A stretch of DNA of 53,760 nucleotides from JAVBOW01 sp031550125 (lineage in GTDB: Bacteria > Bacteroidota > Bacteroidia > Bacteroidales > Rikenellaceae): positions 1 to 53,760 of the forward strand of contig JAVBOW010000001.1 in the NCBI GenBank assembly GCA_031550125.1, written 5' to 3'. The translations under genes were made by a program, and so were the position numbers. Below are positions 6,703-14,480 of the stretch, piece by piece. The notes under the pieces were generated by a model. That model was not told the origin of the DNA and searched no databases. It saw only the letters and a program-made list of their open reading frames with translations. Positions within the stretch are counted from its first letter, which is position 1; each line of letters opens with the position of its first letter.

Positions 6703-8358
6703 ATGTATAAAATATGCACCCTCACAGGGTTACCGCTATTTGCGGGAGCCGTGGCGCTTGCCGGTCCGGCTCAGGCCGCAGGAAATAAGCCCGCCGCAGG
6801 AAAAGATCCGGCACAACGCCCAAACATCATCGTAATACTTGTGGACGACGTGGGTTACTCCGACTTCGGATGTTACGGGTCGGAAGTACCCACCCCGAAT
6901 ATCGACCGTCTGGCCCAGGGAGGCCTGCGTTACCGCACGTTCTACAACAACGCCCGCAGCTCGCCTACGCGGGCCTCGCTGATGACCGGACTCTATCCGC
7001 ACCAGGCGGGCGTCGGCAAACTGGGCAGCGCCCCGGGCCATCCCAACTACCAGGGTTACGCCAACGAGAAAAATATATTTATCCCTCAGGCGCTCAAATC
7101 GGCGGGATACTTCACCGTAATGACCGGCAAATGGCACCTGGGCCAGGCGCAGGGAGTAACGCCCTGCACCCGCGGCTTCGACCGCGCGCTCAACGCCCCT
7201 GCGGGAGGATTTTATTTCCATGACGACCGCGGCGCAAAGCTGCTATACAACGACAGTCCGATAAAAAACGATGACCCCCGCTTGCCGAAGGATTGGTATT
7301 CCACCGACATGTGGGTGGAGAACGGGTTGAAATTCGTAGACGAAGCCGTATCGAAAAACCAACCTTTCTTTTGGTATCTGGCCCACAACGGCGCGCACTT
7401 TCCCCTGCAGGCCCCTGCGGAGACCATAGCCAAATACCGCGGCAAATACAAAGCCGGCTTCGAAGCCGTCCGCAACGCCCGTTTCCGCAAACAACTGGAG
7501 ATGGGGCTTTTCCCCGACGGCACGGAGCTGACGCCGCGTAATCCCAAATCGCCCGCCGACTGGAAGGCGCTATCGGCCGCAGAGCGCGACCAGTACGACC
7601 ATCGCATGGCCATCTACGCAGCCGTGATAGAGGAACTGGATAAAAGCACCGGCAAACTGATAGACTACCTTGAAAAGAAAGGACTGATAGACAACACGGT
7701 GATAATGATAATGTCGGATAACGGAGGTAATGCCGAGTCGGGCGTGCCGGGACGCTTCGGCGGCGACAACCCCGGCGGCGTGCAAAGTAACGTATGGCTC
7801 GGGACGCCATGGGCCGACGTGGCCAACACACCGTTCTTCATGTACAAGCACCACGGCCACCAGGGCGGATGCTGCACGCCGCTTATCGTCCATTGGCCCG
7901 GCGGCATCGACAAATCGCTCAACGGCAAGATAGATGCGGAGAACTACGGCCACGTGATAGACATAATGCCCACATGCCTGGAGATAGCCGGGGCGAAATA
8001 TCCCGCCGCCAACGGAGGCAAACCCATCCCTCCCATGGAAGGCGTAAGCCTGGCGCCTACGTTCTCCGGCAAACAACTTCAGCGGGCCAACCCGGTGATG
8101 ACGGAACACGAGGGCAATAAAATGCTCCGCCGCGGCGACTGGAAGATCGTGCAGGAGTACACCTATCCCGCATGGAGACTATACAACCTGCGCAACGATC
8201 CCACCGAGATGCACGATCTGGCGGCAACGCAGCCCGACGTGCTGAAGGATATGGTTGCCCAATACAAGCGTTTTTCAACCCGCGTGGGTGTTGAGACCAA
8301 CATAAAATTCGGCGTCGGCCAGTGGTATACGCCGATAGACGAATACCTGAAAAAATAA
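6703..8358 (+). CDS. secreted arylsulfatase, serine-type formylglycine site
   Basis: A 551-residue S1-family sulfatase with a Sec signal peptide (cleavage after about AQA, residue 26). Metal Asp48-Asp49 lie in ILVDDVGYSD. The active-site motif is Ser86-Ser87-Pro88-Thr89-Arg90, so Ser86 is the residue to become formylglycine and anSME is required. KWHLGQ and SDNGGNAE match later conserved motifs. It resembles the sulfatase at 2136-3818 in length and motif spacing, which suggests a common subfamily, although that one is on the other strand. The GTG of hydF begins two bases after this stop (one base between), so translation is probably coupled. Confidence 0.93.
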   Translation: MYKICTLTGLPLFAGAVALAGPAQAAGNKPAAGKDPAQRPNIIVILVDDVGYSDFGCYGSEVPTPNIDRLAQGGLRYRTFYNNARSSPTRASLMTGLYPHQAGVGKLGSAPGHPNYQGYANEKNIFIPQALKSAGYFTVMTGKWHLGQAQGVTPCTRGFDRALNAPAGGFYFHDDRGAKLLYNDSPIKNDDPRLPKDWYSTDMWVENGLKFVDEAVSKNQPFFWYLAHNGAHFPLQAPAETIAKYRGKYKAGFEAVRNARFRKQLEMGLFPDGTELTPRNPKSPADWKALSAAERDQYDHRMAIYAAVIEELDKSTGKLIDYLEKKGLIDNTVIMIMSDNGGNAESGVPGRFGGDNPGGVQSNVWLGTPWADVANTPFFMYKHHGHQGGCCTPLIVHWPGGIDKSLNGKIDAENYGHVIDIMPTCLEIAGAKYPAANGGKPIPPMEGVSLAPTFSGKQLQRANPVMTEHEGNKMLRRGDWKIVQEYTYPAWRLYNLRNDPTEMHDLAATQPDVLKDMVAQYKRFSTRVGVETNIKFGVGQWYTPIDEYLKK

Positions 8359-8359
8359 A

Positions 8360-9496
8360 GTGGCGAAAGGAAAGGAAAACACGCCCCGCATAGGGATATT
8401 CGGACGCTGCAACGCAGGCAAAAGCACGCTGATGAACTTCATCACCGGCGCGCAGACGGCAATAGTGGCCCCCGAAGCGGGAACCACCACCGACCCGGTA
8501 AGGGTAAGCTATGAAATAGCCGGTTTCGGCCCCGTGGTGCTGACGGACACCGCAGGACTCGACGACCCCTCGCAAACCGGGGCGCAGCGCATAGCGCGTA
8601 CCGAGGAAGAGTCCCGCCGGATGGATGCGGCTGTGATAATCTTCCGCAGGTGGGGGGGCGACGAAGAGCGCCTGAAAGCCATGTTTTCGCAAAAAGGCGT
8701 CCCGGTAATCGCACTGCGCAATATTTTCGGCCGGCATGACGTTGTAGATAATGCGTATGCAGACATTTCAATAAACCTCGCCGCACCGGACGACGGGACG
8801 CACGAGACGCTCGTGCGTCTCATCGCGGAGCGTATGCCCGCCCGCTCGCTCGAAGCGGTTAAGATGTTTCCGGGCATGCTGCGGCGGGGCGACCACGTGG
8901 TACTCGTCTGCCCTATCGACGCCGGAGCGCCGGCCGGACGCATGATATTGCCCCAGATGCAGGCCCTGCGCGAGATCTTGGACGCGGGGGCGGTGGCCCA
9001 TGCGGTACAACCGGCACAACTCGGCGACGCGCTGCCAAAAGGCGTACATCCCCACATGGTGGTGTGCGATTCGCAGGTTTACAAAGAGGTGCGCCAAGCG
9101 GTAGACCCGGCGGTGGAAGTGACGACCTTCAGTATACTGCTGGCCGCCGCCAAAGGCGATCCCGAAGCCTACGCGGAAGGATTGAAGGCCGCAGAGGCGC
9201 TCAAAGATGGAGACAGTGTGCTTGTGGTGGAGTTTTGCAGCCACCAGACAAGTTGCGACGATATAGCCCGGGTACGCATACCCGCCTGGCTGGAAGCCTA
9301 CGCCGGATGCCGGTTGGAGTTCGTCTACGCCGCCCCGTCGGAGCCTCTGCCAGGCGATCCCGGCCAATTCGCCCTGGCCATAATTTGCGGGGGATGCATG
9401 GCTACGCCGGCGGCTATAAGAGGAAGGATAGCGCAACTGAAAGAGGCCGGAACGCCGGTCACGAATTTCGGAATGCTGATAAAAAAGATACGGTGA
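8360..9496 (+). CDS. hydF: [FeFe]-hydrogenase maturation GTPase HydF, divergent
   Basis: A 378-residue HydF-like protein. HydF is a scaffold that assembles the 2Fe subcluster of the H-cluster with HydE and HydG; neither is in this window. The N-terminal GTPase domain has a P-loop GRCNAGKS (15-22), the G2 GTTTDPV stretch at 41-47 and the G3 DTAGLDD at 63-69. The expected NKxD G4 motif is not visible at the position after VPVIALRN. The C-terminal cluster-binding domain keeps Cys293-x-His295, then 47 residues, then Cys343-x-x-Cys346. The His that often precedes that Cys (HCxxC) is Ile342. The ending PVTNFGMLIKK matches the HydF C-terminus. The start is GTG at 8360, right after the sulfatase stop. 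A hydrogenase gene elsewhere in the genome is inferred. Confidence 0.85.
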   Translation: MAKGKENTPRIGIFGRCNAGKSTLMNFITGAQTAIVAPEAGTTTDPVRVSYEIAGFGPVVLTDTAGLDDPSQTGAQRIARTEEESRRMDAAVIIFRRWGGDEERLKAMFSQKGVPVIALRNIFGRHDVVDNAYADISINLAAPDDGTHETLVRLIAERMPARSLEAVKMFPGMLRRGDHVVLVCPIDAGAPAGRMILPQMQALREILDAGAVAHAVQPAQLGDALPKGVHPHMVVCDSQVYKEVRQAVDPAVEVTTFSILLAAAKGDPEAYAEGLKAAEALKDGDSVLVVEFCSHQTSCDDIARVRIPAWLEAYAGCRLEFVYAAPSEPLPGDPGQFALAIICGGCMATPAAIRGRIAQLKEAGTPVTNFGMLIKKIR

Positions 9497-9524
9497 TCGC
9501 CACCGCATAAAACCATATGTATCT

Positions 9525-10277
9525 GTGAGATATAAAATAACGGCGCTACTGCTGCTTATACTGTTTCCTGTCTGTTTCCCAGGGTTGAGGGGCGGCCCCG
9601 GCTCCCCGGAGCTTCCCGAAGAGGAGTGCAGCCGGCTGTACGGTGAGATGAACCTTGCCGGGACGGTGACCTATGAAGCTTTCCGAGAATTGCTCGGCGG
9701 TTACCATGCCCTGGACGGCAAACGGGGGATCGTCACACTGGTCGATTTCAGCCGTCCGTCGGAGGAGGAGCGGCTCTATGTTTTCGACCTGGAGGCGCGC
9801 AAGATCCTCTTCCGCTCACTGGTGGCGCACGGGCGTGGCAGCGGCGGACGTTACGCCACCTCGTTCTCCAACGAAGACGGTTCCCACAAAAGCTCGTTGG
9901 GATTTTATATCACGGCCGGTACGTATAACGGCGCCAACGGCTACTCGCTGATTCTCGACGGCCTGGAAAAGGGCATCAACGACCGCGCCCGCCAACGGGC
10001 CATAGTCATCCATCAGGCGGATTACTGCACCCCTGGCTTCGCCGCGGCAAACGGCCGTCTGGGACGCAGCCTGGGATGTCCCGCCCTACCCCCTTCCATA
10101 GCCAAAGCGGTGATAGACACGATTAAAGGAGGTACATTACTGTACATCTACGCAGCCGATAACGTCTACCGCGCAACCAGTAAGATAATGCACCGCACAG
10201 CGAAAGCAGCGGATGCGACAGCCTCGCGTCAGATAGATGCGAAAAGGATGAAAACAACCCCGGAAAGGAACGTATAG
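9525..10277 (+). CDS. murein L,D-transpeptidase catalytic domain protein
   Basis: A 250-residue exported protein with a hydrophobic N-terminus (about 6-22). The catalytic region matches the YkuD_2-type L,D-transpeptidase family of Bacteroidota: AHGRGSGG (102-108), FSN..GSHKSSLGFYIT (115-130), DGLEKGIND (145-153), a conserved His163 in VIHQADY and the nucleophile Cys184 in GRSLGCPALP. Such enzymes cross-link or tailor peptidoglycan in the periplasm. The start is GTG at 9525; no in-frame ATG is nearby. It lies 28 bases after hydF on the same strand. Its last 49 bases overlap, convergently, the end of the DUF1761 gene on the other strand. The C-terminal 40 residues are basic and unlike the family core. 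Confidence 0.85.
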   Translation: MRYKITALLLLILFPVCFPGLRGGPGSPELPEEECSRLYGEMNLAGTVTYEAFRELLGGYHALDGKRGIVTLVDFSRPSEEERLYVFDLEARKILFRSLVAHGRGSGGRYATSFSNEDGSHKSSLGFYITAGTYNGANGYSLILDGLEKGINDRARQRAIVIHQADYCTPGFAAANGRLGRSLGCPALPPSIAKAVIDTIKGGTLLYIYAADNVYRATSKIMHRTAKAADATASRQIDAKRMKTTPERNV

Positions 10278-10606
10278 CCCGCCTCTATCAGCGCCGCCCA
10301 CGAGAATTCGCCCCAGCTGAAGTGTCTGAATTTGAGCGTAGCCTTCTGCCATGCGCAGAAAACGACTACCGCCGCCACCGCAACCCATACGGACATTCCG
10401 GCCAGCACGAAGAGCAAAAGCCCGTACAACCCCGTCGCGACCAACTGCATAAGCATGGTGAGTATCATATTGCCTTTACCTGGCTTGGAGGGTATCTCCA
10501 CTTTAAAGATCTTGGCCCACATCTTAGGGAAAATAAGCGAAAACCACACCGCCCCCAGGGCATATACGGCCACGACGGCAACTATAAACCAAGTCCAGTT
10601 TATCAT
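10229..10606 (-). CDS. DUF1761-like integral membrane protein
   Basis: A 125-residue protein with about four membrane helices. The N-terminal WFIVAVVAVYALGAVWFS followed by FPKMW fits the DUF1761 signature of a membrane helix, a W-F/Y-S motif and a Lys-x-Trp. The function is unknown. The ATG at 10604-10606 (MINWTWF) gives the standard family N-terminus; an upstream ATG at 10640-10642 would add 12 residues. The 3' end overlaps the L,D-transpeptidase gene by 49 bases in convergent orientation. Upstream lies a dispersed repeat copy (10672-10848), then ndk on the same strand. Confidence 0.75.
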   Translation of the reverse strand: MINWTWFIVAVVAVYALGAVWFSLIFPKMWAKIFKVEIPSKPGKGNMILTMLMQLVATGLYGLLLFVLAGMSVWVAVAAVVVFCAWQKATLKFRHFSWGEFSWAALIEAGYTFLSGVVFILFASI

Positions 10607-10671
10607 GGACGCGCCTTCGCAAAAAACACAGCAAGTATTCATAATAATTGTCTTTTAGAATTAATACGGCC

Positions 10672-10848
10672 CAGTCTCAATATATGTTGGCTGCGCATAT
10701 CGCGCATCATCATCTTTCAGTGATCCTTCTCATTTCAAACCGGAGCGGACTTAAGTCCGCTCCCCAACGATAAGCGAAACCTGACGCACGCTATGCACGG
10801 CATCGTTACTGTAAGGCTCAGCGCTTTCTTTCGACGCGCGTCTTAACG
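10672..10848 (-). repeat. dispersed intergenic palindromic repeat, copy A
   Basis: This 177-bp non-coding stretch between ndk and the DUF1761 gene is, in reverse complement, strongly similar along its length to 22168-22352 and over its distal two thirds to 26037-26170. It contains a perfect 22-bp palindrome at 10742-10763 (GGAGCGGACTTAAGTCCGCT followed by CC), plus GCGCGATATGCGC and GACGCGCGTC hairpins. The conserved block GTGCGTCAGGTTTCGCTTAT is present in all three copies. No ORF is conserved. Confidence 0.85.
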
Positions 10849-10870
10849 TCAACCAATTTTAGACTGGCAC

Positions 10871-11326
10871 TTAAAATTCGGACGCCGGAAGCGGCAAACT
10901 GTATTCCGCCTCCATAAATTCATCGGGCGCAAAGAACTGGCTCCACTCAAGCGCCGCATTCTCGTCGCTGTCCGATGCATGTATGGCGTTGCGCGTCAGG
11001 CTGTCGGCGAACAGGCGGCGTATCGTACCCTCTTCCGCCTGGGCGGGATTGGTGCTTCCAACCAGACGGCGCAGGGAAGCTACGGCGTCGTCCTTCTCCA
11101 CCACGGCCACAACAATCGGGCCGGATGTCATGAACATCACCAGTTTATCGAAAAACGGCTTGCCTTTATGGATGGCATAGAACCTCTCCGCCTGGTTGCG
11201 GCTCAGGTAGACCATCTTCATGGCCCTGAAAATAAAGCCGTCGGCAAGGATCATGTCTATTATCCGACCTGCGTTGCCCGCCGCCACGGCGTTGGGCTTG
11301 ATGATCGTAAACGTGCGGTTTGTCAT
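10871..11326 (-). CDS. ndk: nucleoside diphosphate kinase
   Basis: A 151-residue cytosolic enzyme that transfers the gamma phosphate from ATP to nucleoside diphosphates. Diagnostic features are the N-terminal TFTIIKPNAV (Lys10), the RNQAERFYAIHKGKPFF stretch and the active-site phospho-acceptor His116 in NAIHASDS. Length is normal for the family. It is the third gene of the reverse-strand operon with cysS (12 bases upstream) and the small membrane protein. A dispersed repeat begins about 22 bases after its stop codon and may act on mRNA end formation. Confidence 0.97.
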   Translation of the reverse strand: MTNRTFTIIKPNAVAAGNAGRIIDMILADGFIFRAMKMVYLSRNQAERFYAIHKGKPFFDKLVMFMTSGPIVVAVVEKDDAVASLRRLVGSTNPAQAEEGTIRRLFADSLTRNAIHASDSDENAALEWSQFFAPDEFMEAEYSLPLPASEF

Positions 11327-11338
11327 GATTTACAGCAA

Positions 11339-12808
11339 TTAATCTATCAATTCCCAATCGTATCCATCTTTGCGGTCTTTCACCCTGACGCCGGCGGCGG
11401 CCATGCGGTCGCGTATGGCGTCGGAGGCGGCCCAGTCTTTGCGTTCCTTGGCCCTCATGCGCTCCTCCAGGAGCATCTCCACCAGCGGCGCGACACGGTC
11501 GGCCCCCGCCCCGGCCTGCATCGGCTGGAGACCCAGCACTTCGCCGGTAAGGCGGCCGAAAATCTCGTGCAGCTTTTCGATATCGGCGGCCGTCGCTCCG
11601 CCCTGCCCCTCGTAGAGGCCGTTGATCACCTTTACCCATTCGAACAGCGCCGATATGGCCACAGGGGTGTTGAGATCGTCGTCCATAGCGCTTCGGAAAT
11701 CACTTTCAAGGGCGTCAGGATCGATGGTTGACGAGGCCGAAGGCTTTATTTTCCGGATGACGGCGGCGGCTTTGAATAACCTGTCGAGGCCCTTTTCGGA
11801 TGCCTGAAGCGCCTCGTTCGAAAAATCGAGCGTGCTGCGGTAATGGGCCTGCAATATAAAGAAACGGATGACCATAGGAGCGTAGGCCTGCTCCAGCGCG
11901 GCATGGTTGCCGGCAAAAAGTTCCTCGAGGGTGATGAAATTGCCCAGGCTCTTGCCCATCTTCTGGCCCCCTATGGTTATCATGTTGTTGTGTACCCAAT
12001 AACGCGCCGCATCGTGTCCGCACGCCGCCACGCTCTGGGCTATCTCGCACTCGTGGTGCGGGAACATAAGGTCCATCCCGCCGCCGTGTATATCGAAACG
12101 CTCGCCCAGGTATTTGCGGCTCATGGCCGAGCATTCGAGGTGCCAGCCGGGAAAGCCGTCGCTCCACGGCGAGGGCCAGCGCATTATATGTTCGGGCGAT
12201 GCCTTCTTCCACAGCGCGAAATCGAAGGGGCCGCGTTTGTCGCCCTGACCGTCGAGGTTGCGGGTGTTGGATTGCATATCGTCCAGAACGCGGCCAGAAA
12301 GGCGTCCGTAGCGGTAAATCTTATCGTAAGCCTCCACGTCGAAATACACCGAGCCGTTGCTCTGGTAGGCCAGGCCGCGGTCGAGTATCTGGCGTACCAT
12401 CTCTATCTGCTCTATCACGTGGCCCGAGGCGCGAGGCTCTATCGATGGAGAGAGGACGCCGAGAGCGTCCATCGCCTTGTGGTAGCGCTCCGTGTAGTGA
12501 TGCGCCACCTCCATCGGCTCGAGTTGTTCGAGGCGGGCTTTTTTGGCCAGTTTATCCTCTCCCTCGTCGGCGTCGTTCTCCAGGTGTCCCACGTCGGTTA
12601 TATTGCGTACGTAGCGTACTTTGTAGCCCGAGGCGCGGAGCCAGCGGAAGAGTATGTCGAACGTTATGGCCGCGCGGGCATGTCCGAGGTGCGGATCGCC
12701 GTAGACGGTAGGACCGCATACATACATGCCTACCATGGGCGGCGCGAGGGGTTCGAAAACCTCCTTGGCTCGCGAAAGAGTATTGTATAGTTTGAGTTCC
12801 GATTTCAT
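11339..12808 (-). CDS. cysS: cysteinyl-tRNA synthetase
   Basis: A 489-residue class I aminoacyl-tRNA synthetase that charges tRNA-Cys. The HIGH-type motif is HLGH (40-43) in CGPTVYGDPHLGHAR. The KMSKS loop is KMGKS (283-287). The zinc site is visible as Cys31, Cys226, His251 and Glu/Cys in HHECE. A DALR-like anticodon-binding domain follows. Length is typical. It sits nine bases after the small membrane-protein gene and 12 bases before ndk, so all three are probably cotranscribed. Confidence 0.97.
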   Translation of the reverse strand: MKSELKLYNTLSRAKEVFEPLAPPMVGMYVCGPTVYGDPHLGHARAAITFDILFRWLRASGYKVRYVRNITDVGHLENDADEGEDKLAKKARLEQLEPMEVAHHYTERYHKAMDALGVLSPSIEPRASGHVIEQIEMVRQILDRGLAYQSNGSVYFDVEAYDKIYRYGRLSGRVLDDMQSNTRNLDGQGDKRGPFDFALWKKASPEHIMRWPSPWSDGFPGWHLECSAMSRKYLGERFDIHGGGMDLMFPHHECEIAQSVAACGHDAARYWVHNNMITIGGQKMGKSLGNFITLEELFAGNHAALEQAYAPMVIRFFILQAHYRSTLDFSNEALQASEKGLDRLFKAAAVIRKIKPSASSTIDPDALESDFRSAMDDDLNTPVAISALFEWVKVINGLYEGQGGATAADIEKLHEIFGRLTGEVLGLQPMQAGAGADRVAPLVEMLLEERMRAKERKDWAASDAIRDRMAAAGVRVKDRKDGYDWELID

Positions 12809-12817
12809 CCGCGGCGT

Positions 12818-13264
12818 CTATTGTCCGGTTGCGGGGAATTCCGCCGGCGGGGCCTGCACTCCGGGCGACTGGTGGTCGCTTTCTATCCTGTCCACCACAT
12901 ATTTGCTCATGCCGCGCCAGGGCAGGCGTCCGAAATACTCCTTGTAATGCAGGTCGAGTACGCGGCCGCTCTTCATCTCCAGATCCTTGGCCACCTTCTC
13001 GTCAACGACGGAAAACTCGAATTCGTTGGATTGTATCGTCCCCTGCGCCGAACGGTATCCTACCTGTATCATGCGTCCCTCGTATGTTTTGAAAACCATG
13101 CCTTTATGCACAATAAAATTGAGCTGTCCGGACTTGACGCCCTCGCCGAAGACGAAATAAAAGCGGAAATAGACGAACGCGGCCAGCGAGACGATAACTA
13201 TCGCACAGAACCAGAGCGCGATCTTGCGGCCCGTATGGGAAGCTTTTTTGATATTATTTTCCAT
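12818..13264 (-). CDS. conserved Bacteroidota membrane protein, unknown function
   Basis: A 148-residue protein with a short cytosolic N-terminus, one membrane helix (about 14-36, IALWFCAIVIVSLAAFVYF) and an extracytoplasmic domain of about 110 residues. GQLNFIVHKGMVFKTYEGRM is the most recognisable stretch; relatives are common in Bacteroidota. They are sometimes mislabelled 6-phosphogluconate dehydrogenase, with which nothing here agrees. The C-terminus is proline-rich. It is the first gene of the cysS-ndk operon and has a promoter box at 13284-13291. The role is unknown. Confidence 0.75.
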   Translation of the reverse strand: MENNIKKASHTGRKIALWFCAIVIVSLAAFVYFRFYFVFGEGVKSGQLNFIVHKGMVFKTYEGRMIQVGYRSAQGTIQSNEFEFSVVDEKVAKDLEMKSGRVLDLHYKEYFGRLPWRGMSKYVVDRIESDHQSPGVQAPPAEFPATGQ

Positions 13265-13283
13265 CGCATTAAAGTTGAGACCA

Positions 13284-13291
13284 CAAATATA
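13284..13291 (-). promoter_or_regulatory. -7 box of the small protein-cysS-ndk operon
   Basis: The reverse strand reads TATATTTG (TAnnTTTG) 20 bases upstream of the ATG at 13264. No convincing -33 element is seen. Confidence 0.5.
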
Positions 13292-13319
13292 AGCAAAAAT
13301 AAAAGCCTTGCACCCCTCC

Positions 13320-13370
13320 GTCCGCTCATTTATGGAGCGGACGCGAAAACGGGCGGGCCGCGCCCCGTTT
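13320..13370 (-). terminator. two adjacent hairpins between batB and the cysS operon
   Basis: GTCCGCTC (13320-13327) pairs with GAGCGGAC (13335-13342), and AAACGGG (13347-13353) pairs with CCCGTTT (13364-13370). The second, on the reverse strand, is followed by a short T run and may end the Bat operon transcript. The first stem shares the GAGCGGAC motif with the dispersed repeat family. The rest of 13371-13460 shows only a weak CGGAC/GTCCG hairpin. Confidence 0.4.
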
Positions 13371-13460
13371 AGCGTGAGTTTTGTTCAGGGAATCCTCAAC
13401 CGCTTGCGCAAACGACAAGGAGATTATAATATTCGACGGACCCTTGTCCGAAACCACTGG

Positions 13461-14477
13461 CTATTTAAAAATATCGAACCTGGCAAGGAGCCTGTTGCGG
13501 CGGCCGAGGATGAACGCCTCGACAAAGAGCAACAGCAGGGCCGCGCCCAGCGGGTAGCGGTATTGCTCGTTGAATTCCTCGAATATGGCCGATTTGAGGT
13601 TTTGCTTCTGGATCTTGTTGATCTGATCCACTATCTCTTTCAATCCCACGCTGTTGTTATCCGAGCGTATATACGCCCCGCCCGTGGCCAGGGCTATATG
13701 TTCGAGGGTTTGCTCATCGAGGTGCGTTACCACTATCTCGCCCTTTTCGTCGCGAATGAAATCGTTCTCGCCCGTTTGTATCGGAGCGCCCTCGGGCGTG
13801 CCTATGCCTATCGCGTAGATCTTTATCCCTTTGTCGGCCGCCCTTTGCGCCGCAGGTATCGGGTCGGTTTCGTGGTTCTCGCCGTCGGAGATAAGTATTA
13901 TCACGCGAGCGCCCTCGCTCTGCGATGAGAATGACGAGGCCGCCAGGTCGATCGCCGCGCTCAGGTCGGTACCCTGGCGAGAGATCATGTCGGTGGATAA
14001 TTCGGCCACGAAACTGCGCGCGGTAACGTAGTCGGACGTTATGGGAAGTTGCATGTAAGCGTCGCCCGCAAATGCCACCAACCCTACCTGATCCTGTTGC
14101 AGGCCGTCGAGCAGGCGGCCTATGGCGTATTTCGTCCTCTCAAGGCGGTTGGGTTCGAAATCGCGGGCCAGCATGCTGTTAGAAACGTCCACGGCGAGCA
14201 TTATCTCTATGCCCGTGCGGCGCACCTCGCGCAGTTTCGAACCCAGCTGCGGCCGCGCCAGCGCCGTCGTCATAAGGCAGAAAGCCGCAATGAATATAAT
14301 GAATTTATTGCGTTCCCTGCGCGGCGAGAAATCGGGCATAAGGCCCCGGAGCGTCAACGCCGCGCCGAAACGCGCCAGCGAAGCCCTGCGGCGGAAGACC
14401 GACCACAGGTAAAGCGCCACAAGCGCCGCAGCGCCGGCCAGCAGGTAAAGATATTCCGGATTGGCGAACCTGAACAT
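13461..14477 (-). CDS. batB: BatB-like von Willebrand factor A membrane protein
   Basis: A 338-residue membrane protein with two N-terminal helices (about 8-25 and 58-76), a periplasmic VWA domain and one C-terminal helix (about 310-328). The MIDAS metal site is intact: Asp97-x-Ser99-x-Ser101 in DVSNS, a Thr near 170 and ISDGENH. Bat proteins of Bacteroidota are linked to stress or oxygen tolerance, but the mechanism is unknown. It is the last gene of the moxR operon, three bases after batA. Length and N-terminus (MFRFANPEYLY) fit BatB rather than BatA. Confidence 0.88.
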   Translation of the reverse strand: MFRFANPEYLYLLAGAAALVALYLWSVFRRRASLARFGAALTLRGLMPDFSPRRERNKFIIFIAAFCLMTTALARPQLGSKLREVRRTGIEIMLAVDVSNSMLARDFEPNRLERTKYAIGRLLDGLQQDQVGLVAFAGDAYMQLPITSDYVTARSFVAELSTDMISRQGTDLSAAIDLAASSFSSQSEGARVIILISDGENHETDPIPAAQRAADKGIKIYAIGIGTPEGAPIQTGENDFIRDEKGEIVVTHLDEQTLEHIALATGGAYIRSDNNSVGLKEIVDQINKIQKQNLKSAIFEEFNEQYRYPLGAALLLLFVEAFILGRRNRLLARFDIFK

Positions 14478-14480
14478 GGA

